Counted from the stretch's first letter, positions 27,369 through 37,041 are shown. The stretch: DNA of 64,000 nt from Saprospiraceae bacterium (GCA_016709995.1 JADJLQ010000001.1:1894001-1958000), one strand, 5' to 3'. The notes: generated by a model from the letters alone, not told the origin. Translations and numbers: made by a program.

Positions 27369-29309
27369 ATGGGAGAAAACAAAGTCAATAAGCCTACTAA
27401 CCCGCGAGAATTGCAAAAATTTACTAGATCATTATTGCAGGATATAAAGTCATTGGACTATATGCTCCAAAATAATTGGTTCGAAAAAGGCATTCATCGC
27501 ATAGGGGCAGAACAGGAAATGGTACTGATCGATGTACAAAATTACAGGCCTGATCCTATCAATATTGAAGTTATTTCAAAATTGGAACAATATGACTGGT
27601 TAGACACAGAGCTGGCTATGTTCAACCTCGAGACCAATTTTGTACCCAGAGAATTTACAGGAGACTGCTTTTCTCAGATGATGGAGGAATCTACCTACCA
27701 ATTAAAGATCATCAGAGAAGCATTGGTACCATTCAATGCTGATTTGATATTAACGGGTATTTTACCAACTATCCGCAAGTCTGATCTTGAGGACAAATTT
27801 CTTACTCCTAAGAAGCGATATCTCGCTTTGATGGAAGCAGTTCGACAACAGATGACTGGTGATTCTTTTGAGTTTAGGTTGAGTGGTATAGATGAATTGA
27901 TGATTAAACACGATTCACCGCTTCTCGAGGCTTGTAATACCAGTTTTCAGGTGCATCTGCAGGTTTCACCCGAACAGTTTGCCAAGTTTTATAATGTCAG
28001 TCAAGCTTTGGCCGGTCCTGTTATGGCTATCGCAGCTAACTCACCCCTCGTATTTGGCAGGAGGCTCTGGCACGAGTCCAGAATTGCAATGTTCCAACAG
28101 GCTTTGGATACCAGGGGCTCTAGGGCTAATATGAGAGAAAGGAGTGCTAGAGTTCATTTCGGAAGGGATTGGGTCAATGAGTCCATATTGGAGATTCATA
28201 AAGAAGACATTTCCAGGTATAGAGTGCTGCTGGCTGCAGATGTCACAGAAGATTCTCAGCATATGATCTCCGAAGGAAAAGTGCCAAAGCTCAGTGCTTT
28301 ACAGGTGCACAACTCTACAGTCTATCGCTGGAACAGACCTTGTTATGGTATCAGTGCCAATGGCAAGCCTCATTTGAGAATCGAAAACAGGGTATTTCCC
28401 AGTGGACCGACCGCTATAGATGAAATAGCCAACTCTGCATTTTGGTTAGGTTGTATGGTTGGCCTCCCTACAGTAGTGGATGATATTCGCCAAAAAGTGT
28501 CATTTGCAGACATATCAGATAATTTTGTCAAGAGTGCACAATTTGGCATCGATTCAAAATTTAATTGGTTTGATGATCAAAAAATACCTGCGGTAGAGTT
28601 GATCCTTAAAGAGCTGCTTCCGATAGCACGTACAGGACTAAAAATCCAAAAAGTCGATGATTCAGATATAGACAAATATCTGGGCATCATAGAAGACAGA
28701 GCTAAAAGTCATATGAATGGTGCCAGATGGCAACTCCGGGCGTATACAAAACTACTGGAACAAACCAACAGAACTGAGGCCCTCACAGTCATGACTTCTG
28801 CCATGTTAAAATATCAAAAGAAAAACACCCCTATACACAAATGGAAAATGCCTGAGTTAAAAGATCTCAGAAATTATAAACCACAGAAACTTTTAGTTGG
28901 AGACTTTATGACTACAGATCTGTTGACGGTGCAGCAGGATGACATCATTGAGTTCGTGGCAGAGTTGATGGATTGGCGTAAAATCAGATATATGCCTGTA
29001 GAAGACAACAGCGGCAAACTCATTGGTCTTGTTTCATCCAGATTATTATTGAAACATTTTACCGAAAAAAATAGAAAGCTAAAACTAGTGAAAGATATTA
29101 TGATCAAAAAACCCATTACTGCCAACCCTTCAACCACCATCATGGAAGCTATGGCATTAATGCGAAAAAACAAAATCGGCTGTCTGCCTGTAGTTCAAGA
29201 ACAAGAGTTGATCGGTATTTTTACTGAAATGGATTTTATAGGGATATCATCTCGCTTGATGGAAAGACTAAGTGACCAGGAAAATCAGGCTGAAGATGAT
29301 ACGGATTGA
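27369..29309 (+). CDS. Glutamate-cysteine ligase family (GCS2) protein fused to two CBS domains
   Basis: A 646-residue cytoplasmic protein. Residues about 30-420 match the carboxylate-amine ligase/GCS2 fold: RIGAEQEMVLID, TELAMFNLETNFVPREF, CNTSFQVHLQVSPEQF, AANSPLVFGRRLWHESRI and RIENRVFPSGPTAIDE. A helical linker follows, then two CBS domains: VGDFMTTDLLTVQQDDII from about 514 and VKDIMIKKPITANPSTTI from about 575, ending in GIFTEMDF. The ligase part suggests gamma-glutamyl or related peptide-bond formation, and the CBS pair suggests control by an adenine nucleotide. The substrate is unknown. TACTTTTC at 27342, one base off the -7 consensus, may be its promoter. Confidence 0.85.
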   Translation: MGENKVNKPTNPRELQKFTRSLLQDIKSLDYMLQNNWFEKGIHRIGAEQEMVLIDVQNYRPDPINIEVISKLEQYDWLDTELAMFNLETNFVPREFTGDCFSQMMEESTYQLKIIREALVPFNADLILTGILPTIRKSDLEDKFLTPKKRYLALMEAVRQQMTGDSFEFRLSGIDELMIKHDSPLLEACNTSFQVHLQVSPEQFAKFYNVSQALAGPVMAIAANSPLVFGRRLWHESRIAMFQQALDTRGSRANMRERSARVHFGRDWVNESILEIHKEDISRYRVLLAADVTEDSQHMISEGKVPKLSALQVHNSTVYRWNRPCYGISANGKPHLRIENRVFPSGPTAIDEIANSAFWLGCMVGLPTVVDDIRQKVSFADISDNFVKSAQFGIDSKFNWFDDQKIPAVELILKELLPIARTGLKIQKVDDSDIDKYLGIIEDRAKSHMNGARWQLRAYTKLLEQTNRTEALTVMTSAMLKYQKKNTPIHKWKMPELKDLRNYKPQKLLVGDFMTTDLLTVQQDDIIEFVAELMDWRKIRYMPVEDNSGKLIGLVSSRLLLKHFTEKNRKLKLVKDIMIKKPITANPSTTIMEAMALMRKNKIGCLPVVQEQELIGIFTEMDFIGISSRLMERLSDQENQAEDDTD

Positions 29310-29359
29310 AAAATATGTCCTTTAAAACTTTTACCTGGATCTATTTGTTGTAATCAACG

Positions 29360-29367
29360 TAATTTTG
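29360..29367 (+). promoter_or_regulatory. -7 box TAATTTTG, four bases before ATG 29372
   Basis: Exact TAnnTTTG match separated from the start codon only by TAAG. Transcription would start at or very near the ATG, predicting a leaderless mRNA. Confidence 0.5.
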
Positions 29368-29371
29368 TAAG

Positions 29372-29812
29372 ATGAAATATTTGATCATATTCTTTGCTAC
29401 TTTGATGACTAGTTTATCAATTGCACAAAACAGCAGTAGTACCTGGAACATACTAGGAAAGCTCACTTTCAAAAAGGAATTTGATGCTTCTTTAGGATTC
29501 AAAATAGACAAGCCGGTATTTGGAGAAGAAGTCAAGGCATTGGCCAATAAAACTGTTGAGATCAAAGGTTATATAATCCCTACGGATGGCTATAAAAGCC
29601 ACACAGAGTTTATTTTATCTGCCTTCCCATATAATATGTGTTTTTTCTGTGGCGGAGCTGGACCTGAGACCGTCATGGAAGTGTATGCAAAAACTCCGGT
29701 GAAATTCACCTCTGAGGCAGTCACTTTGCGTGGTAAACTGGAGCTCAATGCAGATGATGTCAATCGACTAATCTATTCTTTGACAGAGGCAGAACAAATC
29801 GATGTAAAATAA
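29372..29812 (+). CDS. Exported DUF3299-like protein
   Basis: A 146-residue protein with a clear signal peptide (MKYLIIFFATLMTSLSIAQ). The mature part has VEIKGYIIPTDGY followed by PYNMCFFCGGAGPETVMEV, a pattern of exported DUF3299-type proteins whose paired cysteines suggest metal or redox chemistry. No function is established. It stands alone after the GCS2-CBS gene with its own putative promoter. Confidence 0.65.
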   Translation: MKYLIIFFATLMTSLSIAQNSSSTWNILGKLTFKKEFDASLGFKIDKPVFGEEVKALANKTVEIKGYIIPTDGYKSHTEFILSAFPYNMCFFCGGAGPETVMEVYAKTPVKFTSEAVTLRGKLELNADDVNRLIYSLTEAEQIDVK

Positions 29813-29900
29813 GTAGTGTTACACTAATACTGCATACCCCTAAAATTAAAATTTAAACCTTCTATAACAATTAATGCTCTTCTAGCATTAGATCAAAGGA

Positions 29901-29908
29901 TATATTTG
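29901..29908 (+). promoter_or_regulatory. -7 box TATATTTG (followed by C) of the DUF2911 gene
   Basis: Exact TAnnTTTG match 27 bases before ATG 29936. No good TTG at -33. Confidence 0.5.
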
Positions 29909-29935
29909 CAAAAATTTATTAAAACAAGTTAAAAC

Positions 29936-30427
29936 ATGAAAAAATTATTATTATTCGCTTTAATAGGCTTATTTTCTGTGCAAATGATGGGTCAGAACAA
30001 ACCTGCAAGCCCTAAAATGACTACTGAAAACGCCTTATTAAAAGTCACTTATGGTGCCCCTTCTAAAAAAGGTAGAGACATATTCGGTGGATTAGTACCC
30101 TTCGATGCAGTGTGGCGTACCGGAGCTAATGAAGCTACTGAAATCACTTTTAAAAAAGATGTAGATTTTGCAGGAACTGCAGTAAAAGCAGGTACTTATT
30201 CTTTGTTTACCATTCCTACTAAAGGTGAGTGGACTATTATCCTCAATTCTGAATTGAAACAATGGGGAGCATATGGCTATGACAAAGTAAAAGATAAAGA
30301 TGTAGCTCATGTAAAGGTGAGCTCTGCTATGATCGCTTCTGAACAAGAGCTTTTCACTATCAATGCAACTAATAAAGGCTTTGATATCATTTGGGACAAA
30401 ACCTCGGTCAGCGTGCCAGTGAAGTAA
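29936..30427 (+). CDS. Secreted DUF2911 protein
   Basis: A 163-residue protein with signal peptide (MKKLLLFALIGLFSVQMMGQ) and a single DUF2911 domain: VTYGAPSKKGRDIFGGLVPF, WRTGANEATEITF and AGTYSLFTIPTKGEWTIIL are the family hallmarks. The domain is common and uncharacterised in Bacteroidota. The gene is monocistronic, ending at a strong terminator that it shares with the convergent cyclase gene. Confidence 0.9.
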   Translation: MKKLLLFALIGLFSVQMMGQNKPASPKMTTENALLKVTYGAPSKKGRDIFGGLVPFDAVWRTGANEATEITFKKDVDFAGTAVKAGTYSLFTIPTKGEWTIILNSELKQWGAYGYDKVKDKDVAHVKVSSAMIASEQELFTINATNKGFDIIWDKTSVSVPVK

Positions 30428-30452
30428 GGATAAGCCTTTAGTTTAAATTATT

Positions 30453-30490
30453 AAAAAATGGCAGTATTTAATTATGCTGCCATTTTTTTT
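30453..30490. terminator. Bidirectional terminator between DUF2911 and cyclase genes
   Basis: Inverted repeat AAAAAATGGCAG / CTGCCATTTTTT with a 12-base loop, flanked by A and T runs so that it works in both directions between two convergent genes. Confidence 0.85.
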
Positions 30491-30513
30491 GTATGTATGG
30501 AACTGCCAGAAAA

Positions 30514-32121
30514 TCAATTCTCTACAAAATACATATCTACCAGGCCTTTATTTTTTGCTGGCAATTTACCGCGATATTCACATTTGAAATGATCTTTGAC
30601 CTTTTCGTAAGTTTCGCCAGATATATTGATTCTACCACGTTCACTAGACTGCTCAAGGCGAGCTGCCATATTGACTGTATCACCCCAAATATCATAAGCA
30701 AATTTCTTATTGCCGATCACCCCTGCTGCGACCGGTCCCATATGGATACCTATCCGCACATCCATCCTGGAGAGCCCTGATTCTACTCTTTCAATATTCC
30801 AGTGATCTAACCATGATTGTATATCCTGGGCAGCATTGATCATCTCCACTATCTGATTTCCTTTGCCTTCCTCTGGCAGCCCACCTGCAAACATATAACA
30901 ATCACCAATCGTTTTAATTTTTTCAAGTTTGTACTTAGCAATAATATCATCAAAGGCAGTAAAACACATATTTAACTCACTCAGAAGTTTCTGTGGGTCT
31001 GTCACCCCGGCTATAGTCGTAAAACCTACAAAATCAGCAAAACAAACAGTGACTTCTTCAAAATGATTAGCCTTGGTAAATCCATTGGCTTTGAGTTCAG
31101 TGGCTATGGAAGCTGGCAAAATATTCAGGAGCAATTGCTCCGATCGTTCTTTTTCCTCTTCAATCATTTTATTTTTTTCTTTGAGCAAATTAGCATGCTG
31201 CCGACTCTTGATAAAACCAAACAAACTGCTGCCGAATAAACCTAAAAGGGCAATGGAGGTAGCTATATAAAATTTTCGCTTCGATTTACTTTCGCTGAGT
31301 AATAGCTCTTGATTTTTAAGCCTTTCCAGGTTCAGGCTGTCTTGAGACTTCATTTCATATATTAGTTGCTCCTGTTGAGATTTGATCAATTCTGCTTTCA
31401 CCTGATCTATCGTCATCGCATCGATAGCTTCTTTCTTCAACTCCAATTCTTTCTGGATCTGTTGACTTTCACGCCTTAATTTCGCCTGATCCTTTACCAG
31501 CGTATTGTGAAGGGACAATTGCTCTGTCAATGCCTTATTAAGACTTGCTTTTTGCGACTCAATGGCTTCTTTTTCCGACAATACTTTATCTTTTTCCTGC
31601 TCTACTGTTATAAGTTCAGATTTAAGGGATTCTTCTTTGTTTGCTAATTGTTCAAGGGTCTGACCTCTTTTAATCCTGGAAATTGCAAAATCAATATCCT
31701 CCAGTGCTTTTTGATCCTTTTTCAAATTGGCTATGACCCTGAGTTGGTTAAAATTGTCCAGGATCAATTTACTATTGGTGCTGCCGGATTTATTTAGCAA
31801 TTCGTTGCTTTTTTCAAATTTTTGATCGGCCCTTTTATTCATCGCCATCAGGGCTTTGCCTTGTCGATTTAAAGCCATCGCCTGCAGCTCAATATTTTTG
31901 GATTTTTTAGCTGATTTTTCAGCCTCTTCAGCCAATGCGAGAGCACGATCATTTTTACCGAGCTCCCTCAATGTGTCAGTCATCAGGATCACTTTTAAAA
32001 TCTGATCGTCACTGTAATACTGTCCGTGGCCAGAGGTAGCTTTAAATGAAAAATTGACTAAGGCAATAGAAATTAAGCTACCCACGAAAAGCGAGTTTGA
32101 TAATCTGTTAAATCTGCTCAT
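30514..32121 (-). CDS. Membrane adenylate/guanylate cyclase (class III) with TPR-like and coiled-coil sensor region
   Basis: A 535-residue protein. An N-terminal hydrophobic segment (SLISIALVNFSF) is followed by TPR-like helices (residues 40-120), a long charged coiled coil (130-265), one membrane helix (FYIATSIALLGLFGSSLFGF, about 275-295) and a C-terminal class III cyclase domain (about 345-530). Metal aspartates are in VCFADFVGFTTIA and KTIGDCYMFAGG; YDIWGDTVNMAARLE follows. Lys in KTIGD and Asp in DIWGD favour ATP over GTP. The layout suggests a periplasmic sensor controlling cAMP synthesis. Confidence 0.85.
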   Translation of the reverse strand: MSRFNRLSNSLFVGSLISIALVNFSFKATSGHGQYYSDDQILKVILMTDTLRELGKNDRALALAEEAEKSAKKSKNIELQAMALNRQGKALMAMNKRADQKFEKSNELLNKSGSTNSKLILDNFNQLRVIANLKKDQKALEDIDFAISRIKRGQTLEQLANKEESLKSELITVEQEKDKVLSEKEAIESQKASLNKALTEQLSLHNTLVKDQAKLRRESQQIQKELELKKEAIDAMTIDQVKAELIKSQQEQLIYEMKSQDSLNLERLKNQELLLSESKSKRKFYIATSIALLGLFGSSLFGFIKSRQHANLLKEKNKMIEEEKERSEQLLLNILPASIATELKANGFTKANHFEEVTVCFADFVGFTTIAGVTDPQKLLSELNMCFTAFDDIIAKYKLEKIKTIGDCYMFAGGLPEEGKGNQIVEMINAAQDIQSWLDHWNIERVESGLSRMDVRIGIHMGPVAAGVIGNKKFAYDIWGDTVNMAARLEQSSERGRINISGETYEKVKDHFKCEYRGKLPAKNKGLVDMYFVEN

Positions 32122-32301
32122 AATATTAAACTGGTAAATTGGGTTTGCTAAATTACTAAATATAACGAAAGTAGCACGAAGGTATTTAATGCTTTACACC
32201 ATATAAAGTGTAAAATCAAACAACATTATTACTTTTCTAAAAGTTAAATCCTGAATTTTTAACTGATAAGCTAAAATCATATTATAGCAGTGCCTTTGTA
32301 T

Positions 32302-33768
32302 TTAATATGCCTTAGCTATGATTACCCTACCAGTCGATGGTGCGCCGGTCACCATACATTTTCCGTTTTCTATAGGTTGGTCTAGCGGGATGCACCGAAT
32401 AGTAGCTTTGGTCTCTTCTTTGATCCTGGCCTCTGTTTCGGCTGTACCATCCCAGTGGCAATAAAAAAAGCCTCCTGGCTCTTCAATCATTTGTTTAAAC
32501 TCGTCATAGGTATCTACGTAATGAGAATTGTCTGACCTGAATTTTTTAGCTTTTTGGAATAAGTCCTGCTGCATTTGATCCAATAAATGTACTACATAGT
32601 CAATGACCCCATCGACTGGTACCATGACTTTTTCTTTGGTATCCCTTCGGGCTATTTCCACCTGGTTTTGGTCCAGATCCCGTTGTCCGATTCCGATGCG
32701 AACCGGGATACCCCTCATTTCGTTTTGTGCAAATTTAAACCCAGGCCTGTTTTTTTCATCCAAATCATAATTCACTGTAATTCCTTTTGCTTTAAGTCCG
32801 GCTATAATTTTATCGCTGACTTCATTGATCGCCGGGGTAGGTTTAGGAATCGGTACAATTATCACTTGCAGGGGTGCCATCTTTGGAGGTAATACCAGAC
32901 CTTCATCATCCGAATGAGTCATGATCAAGGCTCCAATCAATCGGGTACTCACCCCCCAGCTGGTCGCCCATACAAACTCACTCTGATTTTTTTCATTCAA
33001 ATAGGTTACATCGAATGCCTTGGCAAAATTTTGCCCAAGAAAATGCGAAGTACCCGCTTGTAATGCTTTTTTATCTTGCATCAAAGCCTCGATAGTATAG
33101 GTATCTACTGCGCCTGCAAATCTTTCTGAAGCTGTCTTTTTGCCTTTAATGATCGGAATCGCCAGGAAATCTTCGACAAACCTGGTATAGATTTCATGGA
33201 TTAGTTCGGCTTCTTCTATGGCTTCCTTTGATGTTGCGTGGGCGGTATGACCTTCCTGCCACAAAAACTCCGTCGTCCTCAGAAAAGGCCTGGTACGTAA
33301 TTCCCAGCGTACGACATTGGCCCATTGATTGATGAGCAGCGGCAGATCACGATAACTTTGTATCCAATCTTTGTAGGTGTTCCAAATAATGGTTTCGCTG
33401 GTAGGTCTTACAATCAACTCTTCTTCCAATAAGGCATCAGGATCGACGATGACCCCTTTACCATTGGGATCCTTCATCAGCCGGTGGTGGGTGACTACTG
33501 CACATTCTTTGGCAAAGCCCTCCACATGCTCAGCTTCTTTGCTAAGGAAGCTTTTGGGGATAAACAAGGGGAAATAAGCATTTACATGACCTGTTTCTTT
33601 AAACATTTTGTCGAGCTGACCTTGTATCTTTTCCCAGATGGCATACCCTCTTGGTTTGATGACCATACATCCCCTGACTGCAGAGTTATCTGCGAGGTCT
33701 GCTTTCTTTACTATATCCAGGTACCATTGTGCATAGTTTTCTGCCCGTGGTGTTATTTCTTTAGCCAT
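32302..33768 (-). CDS. proS: Proline-tRNA ligase, short archaeal/eukaryotic type
   Basis: Class II synthetase charging tRNA-Pro, 488 residues. Motifs include GCMVIKPRGYAIWEKIQ, RPTSETIIWNTYKDWIQSY and FLRTTEFLWQEGHTAHAT. It lacks the large editing insertion of the long bacterial ProRS, so it is the archaea/eukaryote-like form found in many Bacteroidota. It stands alone between the cyclase gene and a divergent secreted protein. Confidence 0.96.
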   Translation of the reverse strand: MAKEITPRAENYAQWYLDIVKKADLADNSAVRGCMVIKPRGYAIWEKIQGQLDKMFKETGHVNAYFPLFIPKSFLSKEAEHVEGFAKECAVVTHHRLMKDPNGKGVIVDPDALLEEELIVRPTSETIIWNTYKDWIQSYRDLPLLINQWANVVRWELRTRPFLRTTEFLWQEGHTAHATSKEAIEEAELIHEIYTRFVEDFLAIPIIKGKKTASERFAGAVDTYTIEALMQDKKALQAGTSHFLGQNFAKAFDVTYLNEKNQSEFVWATSWGVSTRLIGALIMTHSDDEGLVLPPKMAPLQVIIVPIPKPTPAINEVSDKIIAGLKAKGITVNYDLDEKNRPGFKFAQNEMRGIPVRIGIGQRDLDQNQVEIARRDTKEKVMVPVDGVIDYVVHLLDQMQQDLFQKAKKFRSDNSHYVDTYDEFKQMIEEPGGFFYCHWDGTAETEARIKEETKATIRCIPLDQPIENGKCMVTGAPSTGRVIIAKAY

Positions 33769-33973
33769 AAATTATTTAGTAACTTTATTTGTACTTATTC
33801 GTCTTATTATTAAATCGAGTCGCTATGAATATTGTGTTACAAAAAGATTTAACAATACGTAAATTCAATCTTAATGGTATTTAACACAAGTTCCGGCACA
33901 AATTTAATACTTTGCATGTTGAATTAAGTAGGCGTGCTTCAAATTGCTCAATTAAATCTAAAATCACAAGCAA

Positions 33974-35371
33974 ATGAAAAAAAGCTTTAATCTAATCCTC
34001 GCACTTAGCTTTGTTCTGGTCTCCTGGTCCATTCAAGCACAGTACGATGATGTGTACTACAATGGATCGTCCTTAGGGAAAAAATCCAGAGTAGTGAGTA
34101 ATAATAATAGTTACTCAAATGATTATGCATCTACAACAGACGATTCATATTATGGCGAGGAGGGAGATGACTACGATGATGACTCCTACAATTATCTTGA
34201 CGAGTATGATTATGGTTACACGCATAGAATTCGCCGATTTCACAGACCATTAGCCGGCAGGTCGTTTTATGACCCATATTATATAGATCCGTGGAATTTT
34301 GATCCCTACTACTATTCCTCTGGGTTTGGATTTATGACACCTGGTATAGGCATTGGCTTCTATTCTTTTAATGATTATAATCGTTGGAACAGATGGCGCA
34401 GATATAACAGTTTCAGATATTGGGATCCCTGGACTTATAGTTATAACCCATTTAATTATGGTTTTGCCAATTATTATTGGGCTAGCTCTTCATGGTGTCC
34501 AACTAGCTGGTATGGTAATAGATATTATTCCGGCAATTCATATTGGGGAAATTCTTACAATGGTGCCTATCAACCCCGGTATTATACTGACAATAATATA
34601 CATTTTGGTCCAAGGACTTATGGATCGACAACCACTGGTGATCGTGGACCTTCAAGAACTACCTCACGAACATTTTCCGATCCGCAGACTACTAATCCCG
34701 GACTCCGCAGAATGTCTCCCAGAGAGGCTTCTACTACTGTGGTAAGAGAAAGAAACAATACTATCAACCGCAACAATGGCGAGCCATCTGCTCCTCAAGG
34801 CGCTTCTGATAGAATTAGTCCCCGATCTACTGACAACTCCGTCCGAGAACGTAGCCAACCCAATGTAGAAAGACCTCGTACTTATAGGGATTTTGAACCC
34901 AATGGGTCTCAAAACACCTCCCCTCAAAGTACCCGCCCAAGTCCAAGGTCAAATGGGACTATCGGTACTGAAAGGTCTGGTACCAATCAAGTTTCACCAA
35001 GGTCTTACGACAATCCTTCAGGTACCGAACGAAGCATTACTCCACGTACTCAATCTCCAAGGAATGATTCCAGGCAATTTGAATCCATTCGAGAGCAATC
35101 ACCTCGAACTCAATCTCCAAGGTTTGAATCACCGACCTCCAACAACAGCAGTCGTATGGAATCTCCAAGGACACAAAGTAGACAAAGTTATACTCCGAGA
35201 GCATCCTCTGCATCACCACGTAGTTTTGACCAGGGAAGCAGCAGGTCTTTTAATAGTCCTTCTCAATCCTCTGGTAGTAGATCCGGATCCGGAAGTAGTG
35301 CACCATCCCATTCTAGTCCTAGTCCTAGCAGTAGTTCCAGTAGTCCCAGGTCTTCGCCTCGGAACCAGTGA
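33974..35371 (+). CDS. Secreted low-complexity protein: aromatic acidic N-half, Ser/Pro/Arg-repeat C-half
   Basis: A 465-residue protein with signal peptide (LILALSFVLVSWSIQAQ). Residues about 25-215 are rich in Tyr, Trp, Asp, Asn and Gly (for example DDSYYGEEGDDYDDD and NRWNRWRRYNSFRYW). From about 220 on, the sequence is mostly Ser, Pro, Arg, Thr and Gln, with repeated SPR and TQSPR units, ending in a Ser/Pro run. No folded domain is recognised. Strong charge and composition asymmetry suggests a surface or matrix protein, or one binding polyanions. A terminator follows. Confidence 0.7.
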   Translation: MKKSFNLILALSFVLVSWSIQAQYDDVYYNGSSLGKKSRVVSNNNSYSNDYASTTDDSYYGEEGDDYDDDSYNYLDEYDYGYTHRIRRFHRPLAGRSFYDPYYIDPWNFDPYYYSSGFGFMTPGIGIGFYSFNDYNRWNRWRRYNSFRYWDPWTYSYNPFNYGFANYYWASSSWCPTSWYGNRYYSGNSYWGNSYNGAYQPRYYTDNNIHFGPRTYGSTTTGDRGPSRTTSRTFSDPQTTNPGLRRMSPREASTTVVRERNNTINRNNGEPSAPQGASDRISPRSTDNSVRERSQPNVERPRTYRDFEPNGSQNTSPQSTRPSPRSNGTIGTERSGTNQVSPRSYDNPSGTERSITPRTQSPRNDSRQFESIREQSPRTQSPRFESPTSNNSSRMESPRTQSRQSYTPRASSASPRSFDQGSSRSFNSPSQSSGSRSGSGSSAPSHSSPSPSSSSSSPRSSPRNQ

Positions 35372-35407
35372 TCTCTATCTTTCGCAAAAAAACATTAAAT
35401 AAAATAT

Positions 35408-35440
35408 TGGGTGTGCTCCAATGGAAACACCCATTTTTTA
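35408..35440 (+). terminator. Rho-independent terminator after the low-complexity protein gene
   Basis: Stem TGGGTGT / ACACCCA (35408-35414 and 35427-35433) with a 12-base loop followed by a run of T. Confidence 0.8.
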
Positions 35441-35482
35441 TACCTAAATTTAATTTTTTTAACATATTATAATTATTACAAT

Positions 35483-36958
35483 ATGAAGAAAATCACCATT
35501 CTCTTTGCCTTTATGCTTGGTCTTATGGCTATCAATGCCCAAAATGCAAGTGACATTTTGCGATATTCTACCCGGCAGCCATTAGGAAGTGCCCGATATG
35601 TGGGTGTCGGAGGGAGTATGGGTGCTATCGGTGCAGACTTTGGTGCCATCTCTGACAATCCAGCTGGCCTTGCTTCTTATTACTTTTCCGAAATAGTAAT
35701 CAGCCCATCCCTTTATCTTAACCACACTTCCAGCCAATTGGGCGATGCACCATTTAGCAAAGAAAACCTTTATGGTGGCGCCCTGGACAATTTGGGTGTC
35801 GTCATCGTCAGAAATGGTCGCACTGGAGGCAATTGGCGAACTTCCAATTTTTCAATCGGGCTCAACAAAGTTGCAGATTTCAATAACCAGTTATTTTTTA
35901 ATGGAGGCTCGACCGGTTCTATTACTGATCATTGGCGCGAACAAGCTTTGCATGTAGCACCGGATGATTTATCTGATTTTTCAAGTGGATTAGCCTATGA
36001 GACTGGCGCTATTTTTGACCTTGACAATGACAATGTATATGAAAGTGATTTCATATCTGCGGCAAATCAATTGGTGACTAAAAGCCAACTCGTAAAAGCC
36101 AAAGGTTACATGAGTGAACTTCAGTTTGCGATAGCAGGCAATTATAAAGACAGACTCTTACTAGGAGCCTCTTTGGGGGTCCCGATCGTATATTTTGAGG
36201 AGAACAAGACTTATGAAGAGTCTGATCCCAACCAGGTAATACCTGCATTTGAACGACTAAAGTATACTGAATATCTTAAGACAAAAGGTACCGGGATCAA
36301 TCTCAAGCTTGGTGCTATCCTGAAACTCCATGATATGTTTAGGATTGGACTATCCTTTCAGACACCTTCCCTTATCGAGTTGGATGAGACCTACGAGACC
36401 GGACTTAGTTATAGTTATACAGATCAGGGCAAGACTGAAACCTATGAAAATCAATCGCCGCAGACTGGTGTATTTACTTATAATGTCATCTCCCCTTTGA
36501 GAGCCAGAGCCAGTTTTGGGTCAGTAATTGGCAAGGCAGGATTTGTCGGAGCTTCTGTCGAATATGTCAATTATAGTCAATCCCAGTTTGATTTTAATAA
36601 TCAGACCAGCACTACTAGTGATTTGGAATACCAAAATCAGCTTAATGATGACATAGAAAAACAATATGGATCTGCTCTGAATTATAATCTTGGGGCAGAG
36701 ATCGCAGTGGAAGCACTCCGTTTGAGGGGAGGCATTAACCTGATGGGTTCGCCTTATTCAAATGAAAGTGATTATACCAGTACTTATAGTGCTGGTCTAG
36801 GGTACCGTGGAGGAAGATTTTTTACAGATGTCGCTATCAGACATTCAAGATACGATGATGGATATCTACCGTACACCACTTATAGCAATGACCCGCAGGT
36901 AGTGTATAATAAACACCAGCTAAACAGACTCGTTTTGACTTTAGGTTATAAATTTTAA
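35483..36958 (+). CDS. FadL/OmpP1-type outer membrane porin
   Basis: Outer membrane beta-barrel of the OMPP1/FadL/TodX family, about 491 residues, probably passing hydrophobic compounds. The start at ATG 35483 is chosen because a normal signal peptide follows (MKKITILFAFMLGLMAINAQ); the frame is open 24 codons upstream but that part overlaps the terminator region. The N-terminal hatch segment GSARYVGVGGSMGAIGADFG followed by DNPAGLASY is characteristic. The C-terminus ends in an aromatic residue (LTLGYKF), as expected for BAM insertion. Confidence 0.88.
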   Translation: MKKITILFAFMLGLMAINAQNASDILRYSTRQPLGSARYVGVGGSMGAIGADFGAISDNPAGLASYYFSEIVISPSLYLNHTSSQLGDAPFSKENLYGGALDNLGVVIVRNGRTGGNWRTSNFSIGLNKVADFNNQLFFNGGSTGSITDHWREQALHVAPDDLSDFSSGLAYETGAIFDLDNDNVYESDFISAANQLVTKSQLVKAKGYMSELQFAIAGNYKDRLLLGASLGVPIVYFEENKTYEESDPNQVIPAFERLKYTEYLKTKGTGINLKLGAILKLHDMFRIGLSFQTPSLIELDETYETGLSYSYTDQGKTETYENQSPQTGVFTYNVISPLRARASFGSVIGKAGFVGASVEYVNYSQSQFDFNNQTSTTSDLEYQNQLNDDIEKQYGSALNYNLGAEIAVEALRLRGGINLMGSPYSNESDYTSTYSAGLGYRGGRFFTDVAIRHSRYDDGYLPYTTYSNDPQVVYNKHQLNRLVLTLGYKF

Positions 36959-36980
36959 AGGCCAATACGGATATAAAAAA

Positions 36981-37021
36981 TTAAAAACCCGGTTAATGAT
37001 CATATTTAATCGGGTTTTTAA
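36981..37021. terminator. Bidirectional terminator after the porin gene
   Basis: Perfect 11-bp inverted repeat TTAAAAACCCG / CGGGTTTTTAA (36981-36991 and 37011-37021), lying between convergent genes; T runs are present on both strands. Confidence 0.8.
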
Positions 37022-37041
37022 TTATTCGAAACTGATTTGAT

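Noticed and set aside
34893..35402. Open frame of 169 codons overlapping the low-complexity protein gene
   Set aside because: It is the +1 frame of a repetitive Ser/Pro/Arg coding sequence, with no signal or known fold; the main frame has a clear signal peptide.
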